Source of the DNA: an uncultured Bacteroidales bacterium
GTDB taxonomy: Bacteria; Bacteroidota; Bacteroidia; Bacteroidales; P3
Length of the DNA stretch: 29,059 bases
Direction: 5' to 3'
NCBI GenBank assembly: GCA_937884485.1
Contig: CALGCG010000023.1
Span: forward strand, 1 to 29,059
Part shown: in pieces, positions 1 to 7,101 of the stretch
How the letters are laid out: the number at the start of each line of letters is the position of its first letter
How positions within the stretch are numbered: position 1 is the first letter of the stretch
Program-made: the position numbers and the translations under genes
The notes under the pieces: model-generated
What the model was told of the DNA's origin: nothing
Databases searched by the model: none
Seen by the model: only the letters and a program-made list of their open reading frames with translations

Positions 1-71
1 GAACTATATAAGAACTATATGAGAACGATATAAGAACTATATAAGAAGGGCCGAATAAGGGGCGAATTGGG
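1..71. repeat. 11-nt tandem repeat array and left inverted element
   Basis: Four 11-nt units (consensus GAACTATATAA) run from position 1, followed by more degenerate units of the same period and the 15-mer AAGGGGCGAATTGGG at 57-71. The exact reverse complement of that 15-mer lies at 28976-28990, with an inverted copy of the 11-nt array outside it. From 72 to 214 I see nothing further: no gene and no convincing promoter. Confidence 0.85.
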
Positions 72-214
72 GGCCTATTCGGTGCGGACGGCGTGGGGGA
101 GGGGCGTGACGGGCGGGGGAATGGTGTGCATTCGCTGTTGGCTGTCAACCAGTGGGTTATGCGGCTGTCGGGTTGCCAATGGTAAAAAAATGGCGAGGAA
201 AGGGGGAAAAAACG

Positions 215-222
215 TATCTTTG
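215..222 (+). promoter_or_regulatory. Bacteroidetes -7 promoter element for the Nudix gene
   Basis: TATCTTTG followed by CACC matches the TAnnTTTG consensus and lies 18 nt before the chosen ATG, so the leader would be very short. No clear TTTG is visible at the -33 spacing. Confidence 0.65.
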
Positions 223-240
223 CACCCTGAATCAATCCTG

Positions 241-687
241 ATGACTATGGCTGAAAAAGGTTCTTACACATACGATTATCCGCGTCCGATGCTGACGGCC
301 GACTGCGTGGTGGTGCGCTCGGGGAGCGAGGTGCTGCTGGTGCGGCGCGGCGGCGAGCCCTTCAAGGGCTGCTGGGCCCTGCCGGGCGGATTCATGGAGA
401 TGGACGAGACCATCGAGCACTGCGCCGTGCGCGAGCTGGAGGAGGAGACGGGCCTGCGCTTCGCCGAGCGCGACCTCCGCCTCATAGGCGTCTACAGCGC
501 CCCGGGCCGCGACCCGCGCGGACGCGCGGTGACGGCGGCGTACAGGGTGGAGCTTGTAGAGCAAAGCGCGGAGAACGGCCGTCCCGTGGCCGGCGACGAT
601 GCCGCCGAGGTGCGCTGGTGGCCCCTCGCGGCCCTGCCCCCGCTGGCCTTCGACCACGCGGAGATAATTGCCGCCGCACGGCGGTAA
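241..687 (+). CDS. Nudix hydrolase
   Basis: This is a cytosolic Nudix-superfamily hydrolase of 148 residues, a family that cleaves nucleoside diphosphates linked to another group X; the substrate cannot be read from the sequence. The Nudix box GX5EX7REUXEEXGU is complete: G50, E56, R64, E65, E68, E69 and G71, starting just after the ALPGGF strand. The short N-terminal extension (YDYPRPMLTADCVV) resembles ADP-ribose or 8-oxo-dGTP type members, but this does not settle substrate. The frame stays open upstream to 67, but I chose ATG 241 because TATCTTTG at 215-222 is an apt promoter and the upstream translation looks non-coding. The gene converges on the lipoprotein gene ending at 698 with only 10 nt between them. 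Confidence 0.9.
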   Translation: MTMAEKGSYTYDYPRPMLTADCVVVRSGSEVLLVRRGGEPFKGCWALPGGFMEMDETIEHCAVRELEEETGLRFAERDLRLIGVYSAPGRDPRGRAVTAAYRVELVEQSAENGRPVAGDDAAEVRWWPLAALPPLAFDHAEIIAAARR

Positions 688-697
688 TCCGAACGCC

Positions 698-1255
698 TCA
701 GGGTTTGGCTGCCGGACGGTCCCACATGTAGGCGGTGCCGTAGGCATTCTGGTAGACAAGGGACTCGCGGTCGACGAAGGTGACCACATACATCTTGGGG
801 ACGATGGCGCCGTTGGTGAGCAGGAACTCCAGGTAGAGCAGGTTGCTGTCCATGGTCCAGTTGAAGCGGTCGGGTTCGTCGCGGGTTATGTCCTCTTTGG
901 GGTTCCAGCGTTCGCCGTGGCCGTTGCTGTCGAGGTGCATGTGCCAGTTGTCGAGCACCCAATCGCCGGCGAGCTGGCGGGGACTGTAGAAGGTTTTCTG
1001 TTTGCGGCCGAAGATGCGCAGGTGGGTCAGTTCGGCTGTGTCGATGTGCAGTACGGCCTTCTGTGAGATAGAAGGCGTATGTGTGGTGTCGGAGGCGTGG
1101 GCGAGGGTGTCCGCTGCGGGCGCGGGGGTGGCGGCGACGGTGTCGGGGGAGCTGTCGGCAGGCGCAGCGGCAGTGTCCGCCTTGCGGTGGCAGGAGGCGA
1201 GAAGCAGGGGCAGCAGCAGGAGCATGATGCTGCGGCGAAGGGCTTTCGTCGTCAT
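698..1255 (-). CDS. Lipoprotein, last gene of the surface operon
   Basis: A 185-residue protein with a clear lipoprotein signal: basic start, Leu-rich core and lipobox LASC with the lipidated cysteine at residue 22. An Ala/Thr/Asp/Pro-rich linker (about 25-65) follows, then a compact domain (about 68-180) with alternating aromatic beta-strands (WVLDNWHMHL, FNWTMDSNLLYLEF, KMYVVTFVD) that reminds me of small lipocalin-like lipoproteins; I do not recognise the family. Its ATG overlaps the stop of the transglutaminase-like gene by four bases (ATGA, 1252-1255), so translation is probably coupled and the two may work together. No terminator is visible in the 10 nt before the convergent Nudix gene. 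Confidence 0.8.
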   Translation of the reverse strand: MTTKALRRSIMLLLLPLLLASCHRKADTAAAPADSSPDTVAATPAPAADTLAHASDTTHTPSISQKAVLHIDTAELTHLRIFGRKQKTFYSPRQLAGDWVLDNWHMHLDSNGHGERWNPKEDITRDEPDRFNWTMDSNLLYLEFLLTNGAIVPKMYVVTFVDRESLVYQNAYGTAYMWDRPAAKP

Positions 1256-2742
1256 AGCGTTACCAGGTGGGCCTTGACATTCTGGAACTGGGGCATGGTC
1301 TCGCCCACGCCGGCACCGATGTAGGTGGGGTCGCAGACGGTGTAGCGTCGGCCCTCGACGGTGAAGTAGTCGCCGTCGACATCCTCGGGGAAGTGCACCG
1401 CCGTGGCCAGGTGGCCTGGCCAGTGCACCAGCACCACGTCGAGGCCCAGCAGGTCGCGCACCAGGATGGCGAAGAGTATGGAGCGGTCCTCGCAGTCGTT
1501 CTTGGGGTAGTAGAGGCTCTCGTCGCCGAAGAGGGGGCGTTCGTAGCCGAACTGGTCCTGGTCGGTGGCGTAGTCGAAGGCTGTCTGCACGAAGTCGAGC
1601 AGCATCAAGGCGCCTTTCTGATGGCTTTTGCCCTTGAGCTGACTGCGCAGGGCGGGGTAGAGGGTGGCCTTGACGCCGTCGCTCAGGCCCGCCAGGGCGT
1701 AGTAGTTCCAGGCGTCGGAGAGGGGGTACTCGTTCAGGAAGTCTATCAGGCGCTGGTTCACCGTCACGGTGGCTTTCATGGTGCCGAAGCGTTGGGCCTG
1801 GAGGGTGCGTCCTTTGTGGCTGCCGCTGCCCAGGTCGGGCAGGCGGTTCATGAGGATGTTGGCCACCTGCTCGCGGGGGAACTCGGCGGAGCAGATGTAT
1901 ATCTCGCTGCTCTTGTCATGTGTGAGCAGATAGTGCTTGACGCCGTCGATGGTGGTGTAGGAATAGCCGTAGACGGTGTGGTTGAAGGGCATGAGCAGCG
2001 CGAGGCGGGACTGGCTGCGGGCCAGGCGCACGCGGTAGCCCGACTGTGCCAGCAGGTAGGCCTGCAGCAGCACGGCCTCGTTGCTTCCCTTGCCGAGGAG
2101 TTGCTCGCAGGCGCGTCCCAGCAGCTGCAGGTAGCCCCAGTCGGAGAGGTGCATGGCTTCACGCTGCGCGAGGCAGTCGTGCAGCAGGCCGTCGTACTTC
2201 TCCGCCGAGAGGTTTTGCCAGGCATTCGATACATTCTTCTCGTCGACCGCCGCCAGACGGAAGCGCAATCCCTCGGTGGCGGTGTGGAGGTCGCACACGG
2301 TGCCGTAGAAGGGCACCTGCATGGTGGGCGCGGTGGGTGCCGGTGCCGGGATGGGTGGCAGAGGCGCCGGAGGCAGCACAGCGGGAGGCACCACCTCGGC
2401 CTGCGGCAGGGGGTTGGTGGACGGCAGCTTGTCCACCGGCGGCTTCGGCGGCCGTGGCGGAGCGGGCTCCTTGGGCTTGGGCACGGCGGGCTGCACGCCC
2501 ATGCGCTGCCAGGCGCGCTGCATGGCGGCGGCGTATTGCTCGTTGGCGCGCTTGCGGAAGGCGGCATACTCCTCCTCGGCCTTGCGGCGGGCCTCGTCGT
2601 ACTGCTGCCGTGCCTGCCCTTGCCGCTGGCTGAACTGCTGCTGCATCTGCTGCCGCTGCCGTTGGAAAGCATCAGAGTCCACCTGCGCCGAGGCCACCGT
2701 GGCCAGCGCTAAGAGGAAGAGTAATGTCGCTGTCTGTTTCAT
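1252..2742 (-). CDS. Secreted coiled-coil, Pro-rich, transglutaminase-like protein
   Basis: A 496-residue exported protein. A Sec signal peptide (about 1-20, ending ASAQ) is followed by a Gln/Glu/Arg-rich helix, probably a coiled coil (about 24-82), a Pro-rich linker (about 85-140) and a globular region. The C-terminal part carries a transglutaminase-like catalytic arrangement: C417 in NDCEDRS, H450 in HLATAVHF and D471 in VCDPTY. Bacterial members of this fold are often cysteine peptidases and only some are crosslinkers, so the reaction is open. It lies 18 nt after the LPP20-like gene and overlaps the downstream lipoprotein by ATGA. Its DNA is much more GC-rich than the genes preceding it in the operon (46 of 60 bases in 2401-2460, within the Pro-rich part). 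Confidence 0.85.
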   Translation of the reverse strand: MKQTATLLFLLALATVASAQVDSDAFQRQRQQMQQQFSQRQGQARQQYDEARRKAEEEYAAFRKRANEQYAAAMQRAWQRMGVQPAVPKPKEPAPPRPPKPPVDKLPSTNPLPQAEVVPPAVLPPAPLPPIPAPAPTAPTMQVPFYGTVCDLHTATEGLRFRLAAVDEKNVSNAWQNLSAEKYDGLLHDCLAQREAMHLSDWGYLQLLGRACEQLLGKGSNEAVLLQAYLLAQSGYRVRLARSQSRLALLMPFNHTVYGYSYTTIDGVKHYLLTHDKSSEIYICSAEFPREQVANILMNRLPDLGSGSHKGRTLQAQRFGTMKATVTVNQRLIDFLNEYPLSDAWNYYALAGLSDGVKATLYPALRSQLKGKSHQKGALMLLDFVQTAFDYATDQDQFGYERPLFGDESLYYPKNDCEDRSILFAILVRDLLGLDVVLVHWPGHLATAVHFPEDVDGDYFTVEGRRYTVCDPTYIGAGVGETMPQFQNVKAHLVTL

Positions 2743-2760
2743 GGGGATGTTGTTTTGAGC

Positions 2761-3162
2761 TTAATGGAATTCATTTTTGATTGTATGATAGAGGGACATC
2801 CGTTTTGCAACACACTCAACTTTGGCCACAAAAGAGCCATCCTCTGTCTTGGTGATGTAGACTTCTGTCTGAATAGTGGTTTTTTCCAGGCTTTGAGCAT
2901 CGGTTGCAGTGTTCGCCTGTTGGACGAGCGGTGCATTGAAGAAGCGCAGCGCTTTGCCGAGGGCCTTGCTCAGTGCCAGTGTCCTTGCGCTTTCTATGGT
3001 TGCTGCCGTATCGATGGAGACAGCGTAAAAGGTTGTGTCGTAAGTGTCTTGAAGATAGGTTGTTGTTTCTCTATCATTGGTCATGCTTCCTGACGAATAC
3101 TGCCCGAAGGCAGTATTCATCAGAAAGAACAAAGGTAGGATTGCTAATAAATATCGTTTCAT
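2761..3162 (-). CDS. Small secreted LPP20-like protein
   Basis: A 133-residue protein with a Sec signal peptide (about 1-20, ending AFGQ). The mature part has the organisation of LPP20/FlgO-like envelope domains: an alanine-rich helix (ESARTLALSKALGKAL, about 57-72) followed by strands (IQTEVYITKTEDGSFVAKVE). It may be a divergent relative of the two larger paralogues that start this operon, but the similarity is structural rather than residue by residue. Only 2 nt separate it from the 61-residue gene upstream and 18 nt from the transglutaminase-like gene downstream. Function unknown; presumably periplasmic or surface associated. Confidence 0.7.
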   Translation of the reverse strand: MKRYLLAILPLFFLMNTAFGQYSSGSMTNDRETTTYLQDTYDTTFYAVSIDTAATIESARTLALSKALGKALRFFNAPLVQQANTATDAQSLEKTTIQTEVYITKTEDGSFVAKVECVAKRMSLYHTIKNEFH

Positions 3163-3164
3163 GT

Positions 3165-3350
3165 TTAGTCATCAATTCGGATGTTGAACGACTTGGTGGT
3201 GATGGACTCCTCTCTGCCGAAATCCAATGAAGTGATGCTGTTGCCCGCCATGTCGGTAATTTTCAGCGAGGCCACCTGCTTGCTCATCTGCACGTCGCGT
3301 TTGGTCTTTTTGCCTGCCTCCACAGTGATGACATAGTTAATCTTTTTCAT
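3165..3350 (-). CDS. Internally deleted paralogue of the FN3-repeat lipoprotein
   Basis: This 61-residue frame matches residues about 96-150 of the upstream 738-residue lipoprotein: both share VEAGKKTKRDVQM, then an LDFG turn and a [ST]F-I--D ending. Its first 14 bases (ATGAAAAAGATTAA) equal the first 14 bases of the large gene, and the match then jumps to the end of the carboxypeptidase-regulatory-like domain. A 26-nt run is identical between 3298-3323 and 5328-5353. It therefore looks like a paralogue that lost its signal peptide and regulatory domain by in-frame deletion and also lacks the FN3 part. With no export signal left it is probably non-functional or a recombination remnant, although the frame is intact. 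Confidence 0.6.
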   Translation of the reverse strand: MKKINYVITVEAGKKTKRDVQMSKQVASLKITDMAGNSITSLDFGREESITTKSFNIRIDD

Positions 3351-3433
3351 ATTCTGTTGTAAATATTATTGTTTTCTATTGCTGTGATGACATTCGTTGG
3401 CGCAAGGTTTTATAGGGGGTGATTTTGGAGAGG

Positions 3434-5650
3434 CTAGAAATCATATGTATTAAAGCTTACATCTTCACCATACACATAGGATCCAGATGCTGTTTTGGCA
3501 TAGGCCCTGACGTGGTAGGTATTATAATTTTGTAGCCCAGAGATATTCTTTGTAAAGCTGCCGGTGCCTGTTCCCGATACCACTACCTTGGTACCATTGC
3601 CGCTTGTAGGATTGCTATACGTGCTATAAACAAACCCTCTTTCTACATAAGCAGGGGAGCCTGCAGAGCTAATATATCCATTGAATGTGACACTCCATGA
3701 AAGAATGATGCCAGCAGAGGAAACAGGATTCAGGTTACTTACATCGTATGTAGATACTACTGGAGGAACTTCTGCAGTATTTGTTGTGAATGAGACGACG
3801 TTTCCATATACAGGATTACCTCCCTGCATCACATACGCACGATAGTAATATGTAGTTCCATCCGATAGACCCGTTAAATTGTAATTAAAGTTCCCGGTTC
3901 CAGATAAAAGAGGTATTCTATTGTTGTTAATTGTTGGATTGGGAGATGTGCTATAACAGAATCCTTTTTCGGACATTGCGGGTGTGCCGGCCGAATATAC
4001 GGTTCCGTTTAGTCTGGCAGAAGATGTTGTAATGTTAGTAGCAGCTGATGTCTGTACATTTGCATCAATCCATATCGTTGTAAAACTAATGACGTCGCCA
4101 TATACAGGCTGTCCGTCCTGGATTGCATAAGCACGGAAGAAATAGGTTGTCTGATAATCAAGATTTGTAACGTTGCGAGAGAAATTGCCACTACCTGTTC
4201 CCGACACTATTAATTTTGTACTTGTTATGGTTGGATCAGAATCAGGAGAAGTGCTGTAGCAGAACCCTTTCTCGGTATAAGCTGGCGAGCCTTCATTGAT
4301 AATGACTCCATTGAAAGTTGCCGATGTTGCGGAGACGCTTGTGGCAGCCGAGGTCTGAATCTGGGTGCTGGTCCATGAGGTGGAGAAGGTGATTTCATTA
4401 CCATATATAGGCTGTCCATTCTGTATTGCATAGGCCTTTACATGATATGTTGTATTGTATTGCAGGTTGTTGATTTCTTTTGAGAAGGCACCGATACCAG
4501 AACCTGTTACTATTACCTTATTGTTTGAGATGGTGGGATTTCCTGTTGTATTATAACAGAAGCCTTTCTCTGTATATGCCGGGCTACCTTCAACGGTTAT
4601 CGTTCCATTCAGTGTGGCAGCGACGGCGCTGATGTTTGTGGCGGCAGACGTAGACACCTCTGTTTGAAGACTACCCGTGGTAAAAAATACATCATTGCCA
4701 TATGCAACACCCACCGTATTTTTTGCATACGCTCTGACATAATATGCCTGGTTGGCGACGAGGCCGGAGACATTGGAAGAAAAAGAAGTTTGGCTGTTTA
4801 CTGCTGCTGTGAGTTTTCCGGTATTATTTTCAATTGATGGTTGTGCGGAGGTCGAATAAACAAAACCTCTTTCCGTGTATGGTGGAGTGCCACCATCAAC
4901 GATAGTGCCATTGAATGTAACTGAGCTTTGTGTGAGATTGCTGACAGGATCTGTTACAAGCGACGGTAAGCCATGGTTTTCTCCTGCTGTTATTGTCAGT
5001 TCCTTGCTACCATTGTCTGAATTGATATTAAGAATATATGATTTTTGCCCATCGCCAAGCAAATTGCGATCAATCGTTATTTTGATTGGTTCTTGACTGC
5101 CAGTTTCAATCTCTCCTGCTTGGTTGCCTGTCAGCATGGATTTTACCTCGATAATCCAATTACAATTCTCTTCTATCCACCATCTTAGTTTACTGGGACT
5201 ATCGTTGAAAATACTGAAAGTACGGCTCGTCACATCTGCTTCTGCTCCGAAATCCAAAACAATAATATCCTGTCCTTCGCTATTGATTATTCTTAGTGCA
5301 GAGGGGAGTTTCTCCATTTGTACATCACGTTTGGTCTTTTTGCCTGCCTCCACTTCGATGACGTAGTCGTCGTCGAGGTCGTTGTAGCCTGCCTTGGACA
5401 GTTGCAACGAATAGTTGTTGGCTTTGAGGTCGCGGAACTCGTAGGTGCCGTCGCTGCCGGTGAGGGTGGTCTCGCCGGTGGGTTTTAGTTTGACGTTGGC
5501 GTTGCCGACGGGTTCGCCCGTGGCATAATCGGTGACGGTGCCGTAGATGCCTCCAGTGGTGACCTCGGCATCCTGGGTGCAGCTATACCACACACAGGAG
5601 AACAATGCAAGGAAAAGGATCGATAAAGTGCCAATTTTAATCTTTTTCAT
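3434..5650 (-). CDS. Surface lipoprotein with five FN3-like repeats
   Basis: A 738-residue exported protein with a lipoprotein-type signal; the lipidated cysteine is C19 (ALFSC) or C24 (VWYSC). In order: a carboxypeptidase-regulatory-like beta-sandwich (about 33-111, GGIYGTVTDYATGEPVGN), a BACON-like domain (about 112-222, with LDFG and a WWIEENCNWI strand), and five FN3-like repeats of about 95 residues (near 229-325, 331-424, 431-524, 531-623 and 632-736). Each repeat has a version of GSPAYTEKGFCYST, then YHVRAYA and a closing YG(N/D)-V-F-T strand. Such arrays act as stalks or adhesive rods on the cell surface, which is the likely role. It sits 83 nt upstream of its truncated paralogue and 88 nt downstream of the beta-barrel gene. 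The DNA is AT-richer than the flanks (24 GC of 60 in 4201-4260). Confidence 0.88.
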   Translation of the reverse strand: MKKIKIGTLSILFLALFSCVWYSCTQDAEVTTGGIYGTVTDYATGEPVGNANVKLKPTGETTLTGSDGTYEFRDLKANNYSLQLSKAGYNDLDDDYVIEVEAGKKTKRDVQMEKLPSALRIINSEGQDIIVLDFGAEADVTSRTFSIFNDSPSKLRWWIEENCNWIIEVKSMLTGNQAGEIETGSQEPIKITIDRNLLGDGQKSYILNINSDNGSKELTITAGENHGLPSLVTDPVSNLTQSSVTFNGTIVDGGTPPYTERGFVYSTSAQPSIENNTGKLTAAVNSQTSFSSNVSGLVANQAYYVRAYAKNTVGVAYGNDVFFTTGSLQTEVSTSAATNISAVAATLNGTITVEGSPAYTEKGFCYNTTGNPTISNNKVIVTGSGIGAFSKEINNLQYNTTYHVKAYAIQNGQPIYGNEITFSTSWTSTQIQTSAATSVSATSATFNGVIINEGSPAYTEKGFCYSTSPDSDPTITSTKLIVSGTGSGNFSRNVTNLDYQTTYFFRAYAIQDGQPVYGDVISFTTIWIDANVQTSAATNITTSSARLNGTVYSAGTPAMSEKGFCYSTSPNPTINNNRIPLLSGTGNFNYNLTGLSDGTTYYYRAYVMQGGNPVYGNVVSFTTNTAEVPPVVSTYDVSNLNPVSSAGIILSWSVTFNGYISSAGSPAYVERGFVYSTYSNPTSGNGTKVVVSGTGTGSFTKNISGLQNYNTYHVRAYAKTASGSYVYGEDVSFNTYDF

Positions 5651-5738
5651 TGTTTTTATTTTTAGTATGACAATAATTTTTCTTACAATTTCTTAGTGGT
5701 CAACATTTACAGTTCTTTCCAAATACATTTAGAAGCTG

Positions 5739-6284
5739 TTAGAGAGAGAAAAAGTATTGAAGGTATAGGCCGATGTCCAATCCTGTGACGATTGGTCCGT
5801 ATCCGTCGGGGATATATGCAGGTACTTTGTCTGAATTGAAGATGTTGTACAGGTCTATATGAGCGCCGAGGGCCACTTCGTCGCCATCATCAAAAGATGT
5901 TTTAAGAGCCACTGAAATCCGGGTATAGAATCCACCGAGTATGGGTGTAGAGGAACTGTTAATCGGCAAGAGGTATCCGATATTGAGGTCAAGGCATAAC
6001 TCATCGCCAAGGGTCAGGTCAGCATAAAGAGGCAGTGCGGACATGTGACCAAAGTCGTAAGTATTGACCCTACGGAACCCTGTGCCAACGCCGAAAGACA
6101 AGTTTTTCGAAACCCGGTTTGCAAGGAGTATGTCGGGGTTAAAAACCAGTTTGCCGTTAGCCGAGGAGTCGTATACTGTAACGGCAGAATAGTCGAGCGA
6201 CAACCTTGGCGCCAGTTTCCATTGTGCATTGGCAGAGAAACATGCCAAAACAAGCAGCAAGAAAAGCAGCAATTCCTTTTTCAT
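5739..6284 (-). CDS. Small outer-membrane beta-barrel protein
   Basis: A 181-residue protein with a Sec signal peptide (about 1-20, ending ANAQ). The mature part is a series of amphipathic strands with alternating aromatic residues (WKLAPRLSLDYSAVTVY, LSFGVGTGFRRV, LCLDLNIGYLLP, RISVALKTSF) and it ends with the strand GLDIGLYLQYFFSL, as expected for an eight-stranded or similar outer-membrane barrel. It lies between the LamG lipoprotein (11 nt upstream) and the FN3-repeat lipoprotein (88 nt downstream), and is the only obvious integral outer-membrane barrel in this operon. It could anchor or display the lipoproteins; that is inference from position only. Confidence 0.8.
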   Translation of the reverse strand: MKKELLLFLLLVLACFSANAQWKLAPRLSLDYSAVTVYDSSANGKLVFNPDILLANRVSKNLSFGVGTGFRRVNTYDFGHMSALPLYADLTLGDELCLDLNIGYLLPINSSSTPILGGFYTRISVALKTSFDDGDEVALGAHIDLYNIFNSDKVPAYIPDGYGPIVTGLDIGLYLQYFFSL

Positions 6285-6295
6285 AGTGGTAAGTA

Positions 6296-7099
6296 TTAGT
6301 AGTTCAGGTTATAGAGCTTTTTTACCTCATTTGCTGTGAGTTCACGGTTATAGATTCTTATTTCATCCAATTTCATGCTGCTCTTTATGTCATAACTTCC
6401 TTCTTTATCTCCTCCGAAGACAACTTTAGAACAATTATTGTTGTTTGCGACATGATAGTTTATCGATGTCTGATCGACGAGACTGCCGTCGATATACAAT
6501 TTCGCAATACTACTATTAAGAGAGACAACTATATGATGCCAGTTGCCGGATTGTATGCCTTGGTTCTGATAATTATATGAGAACTGTATTCCAGTGTTTG
6601 AATAATTATTTCCTCCGGTGATGGAAAATTTACCGTTTTGATTAGCTGAAAAATAAGGCTCGTCGTAGTAGGAGTTGGTGGTGTTGCTGTTTTGTGCTGC
6701 AAAAATGCATCCTGGACCGAAATCCATTATCCATAGCGAAACACTAAACTTTTCTAATCCAGCAAAGAGATTGTAAGGAATGTTAAAATATTGGTTCTGG
6801 AAAGCGTTGAGCATCACAGCTGTTCCACGTATCCCAGGGATTGTTGTCACCCCGTTAAGCAGGATGCCATCGACTTGATTGGATGTCGCATCGCAGCCCG
6901 TCCCATCGTCAAAACTATAATACGCAACCAGTCCCGAATAGATATTATTACCAGAAATTCCGCCACCGGTCCCTGGATTGCCTGGATCATCTGGGTTCTG
7001 TTCAATTTCTTTGAAACAAGCTCCTGCCGTTATGGCGATGGTTGTAGCAGCCATTGCAAAAATAGCGGGTCGTAATTTTTTTTTGAAGAAATTATTCAT
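6296..7099 (-). CDS. LamG/concanavalin-like lipoprotein
   Basis: A 267-residue lipoprotein: signal with lipobox AGAC (lipidated C28), a Pro/Gly-rich linker, then a LamG-type jelly-roll domain (about 55-267, starting GLVAYYSFDD). LamG domains usually bind carbohydrate or protein ligands. The domain is closely related to that of the gene upstream, sharing DFGPGCIFAAQNSNTTN and SGNWHHIV, and 61 bases are identical between 6531-6591 and 7340-7400, so the duplication is recent or homogenised by conversion. I chose ATG 7099; a GTG at 7105 in frame would overlap the upstream stop as GTGA. Either way the gene is translationally coupled to its neighbour. Confidence 0.82.
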   Translation of the reverse strand: MNNFFKKKLRPAIFAMAATTIAITAGACFKEIEQNPDDPGNPGTGGGISGNNIYSGLVAYYSFDDGTGCDATSNQVDGILLNGVTTIPGIRGTAVMLNAFQNQYFNIPYNLFAGLEKFSVSLWIMDFGPGCIFAAQNSNTTNSYYDEPYFSANQNGKFSITGGNNYSNTGIQFSYNYQNQGIQSGNWHHIVVSLNSSIAKLYIDGSLVDQTSINYHVANNNNCSKVVFGGDKEGSYDIKSSMKLDEIRIYNRELTANEVKKLYNLNY

Positions 7100-7101
7100 T
7101 T

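Noticed and set aside
67..240. Upstream extension of the Nudix frame
   Set aside because: The translation is Gly/Arg/Cys-rich without family similarity, and a -7 promoter element lies at 215-222, so the start is ATG 241.
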